The position numbers and the translations under genes were made by a program. From Casp-Chloro-G3 sp002816715 (GTDB taxonomy: Bacteria; Chloroflexota; Dehalococcoidia; Lucifugimonadales; UBA3495): a DNA stretch of 13,079 nt. The stretch's first letter is position 1; each line of letters starts with the position of its first letter. Where the stretch lies: assembly GCA_027623815.1 (NCBI GenBank), contig JAQBUV010000070.1:1-13079 (forward strand), given 5' to 3'. A model generated the notes under the pieces. It did no database searches. It was given only the letters and a program-made list of their open reading frames with translations, and had not been told where the DNA came from. Of this stretch, positions 11,986 through 13,079 are shown piece after piece.

Positions 11986-12833
11986 GACCTATGCTAGTAC
12001 CGCGCCGTTGGGGAGCTAGGTTCTTACATGACCCGGGGTCGCTGCTGGGACTGATCATAGTCGTTATAGCTCTCCTGTCGGCGCTGCTGGCCCCGGTACT
12101 TCCCCTGGACGACCCGACCCAGTTAAATTTGCAGCATCGGCTGCTGTCACCGTCGGTCCAATACCCGCTGGGCACCGACCACCTGGGTCGGGACGAGTTG
12201 AGCCGGATTCTGTACGGGGCGCGTACCACCCTGGGCTTGTCGGGTATCGCCCTGGTGCTAATTATGGGCATCGCCCTGGTGGTGGGCTCGCTGTCCGGCT
12301 ACTACGGCGGCTGGCTGGACACCTTTCTAATGGCCCTGGTGGACTTGCTGCTGGCGTTTCCCGCGCTGATTCTGGGGATCGCGGTGGCGGGCATTTTGGG
12401 GCCGAGTCTGATCAATGTCCTGATTGCTGTTTCGGTGGTCTGGTGGGCCGGCCACGCCCGGGTGATTCGGGGGATGGTGCTATCAGCACGCCAGCGAGAG
12501 TATGTGGAGGCGGCCCGGGCCATTGGGGCCAGCGACGTCAGAATCGTGGTCTATCACATTGCCCGCAACATTCTAGGGCCTTTTGTGGTGCTGGCGACAC
12601 TGGATATGGGTTGGATTATCCTGGGCATTGCCGGGTTGAATTTTCTGGGCCTGGGCGCTCAACCACCCACGCCAGAATGGGGGGCCATGCTCAACGACTC
12701 CCGGTCATATTTGCAGACCGCCCCTCGCCTGCTGCTCATCCCGGGCACCGCCATTTTCCTGCTGGTTCTAGGCTTCAACCTCCTGGGCGATGGCCTGAGA
12801 GACATACTAGACCCAACTACATATCGACCTTAA
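11976..12833 (+). CDS. ABC transporter permease, DppC/NikC (OppC) family
   Basis: The 285-residue integral membrane protein has an N-terminal helix (about 22-44). The DppC/NikC signature follows: YPLGTDHLGRDELSRILYGAR at about 63-83. Several more membrane segments and an EAA loop (YVEAARAIGASDVRIVVYHI-type, about 176-195) come next, ending with GDGLRDILDP, the usual family terminus. It pairs with the preceding permease. The ATG at 11976 overlaps the previous gene; an in-frame ATG at 11991 is an alternative and neither has a clear ribosome binding site. The DppD/DppF ATPase genes normally found next are absent from the remaining 246 bases, so they are either further downstream or elsewhere. 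The family call is secure. Confidence 0.93.
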   Translation: MAVRPMLVPRRWGARFLHDPGSLLGLIIVVIALLSALLAPVLPLDDPTQLNLQHRLLSPSVQYPLGTDHLGRDELSRILYGARTTLGLSGIALVLIMGIALVVGSLSGYYGGWLDTFLMALVDLLLAFPALILGIAVAGILGPSLINVLIAVSVVWWAGHARVIRGMVLSARQREYVEAARAIGASDVRIVVYHIARNILGPFVVLATLDMGWIILGIAGLNFLGLGAQPPTPEWGAMLNDSRSYLQTAPRLLLIPGTAIFLLVLGFNLLGDGLRDILDPTTYRP

Positions 12834-12843
12834 GCATAACCAC

Positions 12844-12928
12844 CGTTGGGCCTCATACCCCTGGTGGCGTGTATTCCCTGGTAGGGGCAGACTTATGTGT
12901 GTCTGCCCAGGGCGCGAATGGCCCAACG
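12844..12928. repeat. Nested inverted-repeat element after the permease gene
   Basis: Outer arms CGTTGGGCC (12844-12852) and GGCCCAACG (12920-12928) are a perfect 9-bp inverted pair around 85 bp. Inside, GGGCAGAC (12885-12892) pairs with GTCTGCCC (12901-12908). The inner hairpin begins with GTAGGGGC, which is shared (on the other strand) with 7865-7872. It is probably a dispersed non-coding palindromic element. Confidence 0.6.
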
Positions 12929-12947
12929 CCAACCCCCTAAAAGCACT

Positions 12948-12973
12948 GACCCCCATCCAATTGGATGAGGGTC
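12948..12973 (+). terminator. Hairpin after the transporter genes, possible terminator
   Basis: GACCCCCATCCAA and TTGGATGAGGGTC are inverted with a single mismatch, giving a strong hairpin 115 bases after the permease stop. No T-run follows, so it is at best an atypical terminator or an RNA-stabilising hairpin. Confidence 0.35.
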
Positions 12974-13027
12974 GGCACCGAGGGGGGGAGGGCATTTGAG
13001 AAATTCGTTATTTAATGAACCACATCC

Positions 13028-13079
13028 ATGGTTCGAATGGCTCACCATGAGCGACGCTTCGAATCCGCTCATCCTGAGC
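13028..13079. repeat. Dispersed palindromic repeat, cut by the window end
   Basis: ATGGTTCGAATGGCTCACCA, GAGCG and CCGCTCATCCTGAGC match the repeat family at 1218-1284, 9168-9238 and 10938-11010. The right part runs off the window. Confidence 0.6.

Noticed and set aside
1..13079. CRISPR array, tRNA or rRNA genes
   Set aside because: No regularly spaced direct repeats, no tRNA T-loop plus anticodon arms and no rRNA-like sequence were seen; the repeats are dispersed hairpins.

Overview
This 13 kb window is an ordinary-looking chromosomal segment with eight confident protein genes, an unusually repeat-rich set of intergenic regions, and one clear RNA regulator. The coding regions are GC-rich and the spacers AT-rich. 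A Rel enzyme, a lone PhoU, an Rv2578c-type radical SAM protein, a gluconate-dehydrogenase-subunit-3-like protein, a CocE-type hydrolase and many short hairpin repeats together would fit a member of the Chloroflexota (Dehalococcoidia-like, environmental). This is an inference from gene content and style; no marker in the window proves it.

Left part (1-4640). A plus-strand radical SAM gene (289-1197) faces a minus-strand block that reads from a good promoter at about 4638-4610 through a CocE/NonD hydrolase and then, 39 bases later, a small gluconate 2-dehydrogenase subunit 3-like protein. phoU follows on the same strand, but a 103-bp hairpin repeat and probably its own promoter lie in between. 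The 1198-1346 spacer between the convergent genes holds a 112-bp element with perfect 12-bp inverted ends.

Middle (4640-8330). A gene-free stretch of about 950 bp contains a second copy of the 103-bp repeat, a sigma70-like promoter (4971-4999), a hairpin plus T-run (5124-5156) and a strong intrinsic terminator (5344-5368). It probably encodes at least one small RNA that I cannot name. It is followed by a full-length bifunctional (p)ppGpp synthetase/hydrolase gene (5504-7747) and a Rid-family gene whose product lacks the deaminase arginine.

Right part (8330-13079). A promoter, a well-preserved cobalamin riboswitch (about 8826-8980), an expression platform with mutually exclusive pairings, and an intrinsic terminator (9087-9117) precede a lipoprotein solute-binding protein of the peptide/nickel family (SBP_5) and two permeases of the DppB/DppC (NikB/NikC) type. 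No ATPase gene is present before the window ends. This B12-regulated Dpp/Nik-type importer is the most interesting system here. Its substrate cannot be read from the sequence; cobalt or nickel, a corrinoid-related compound, or a peptide are all possible. Dispersed short palindromic repeats sit on both sides of the binding-protein gene and at the right edge of the window.
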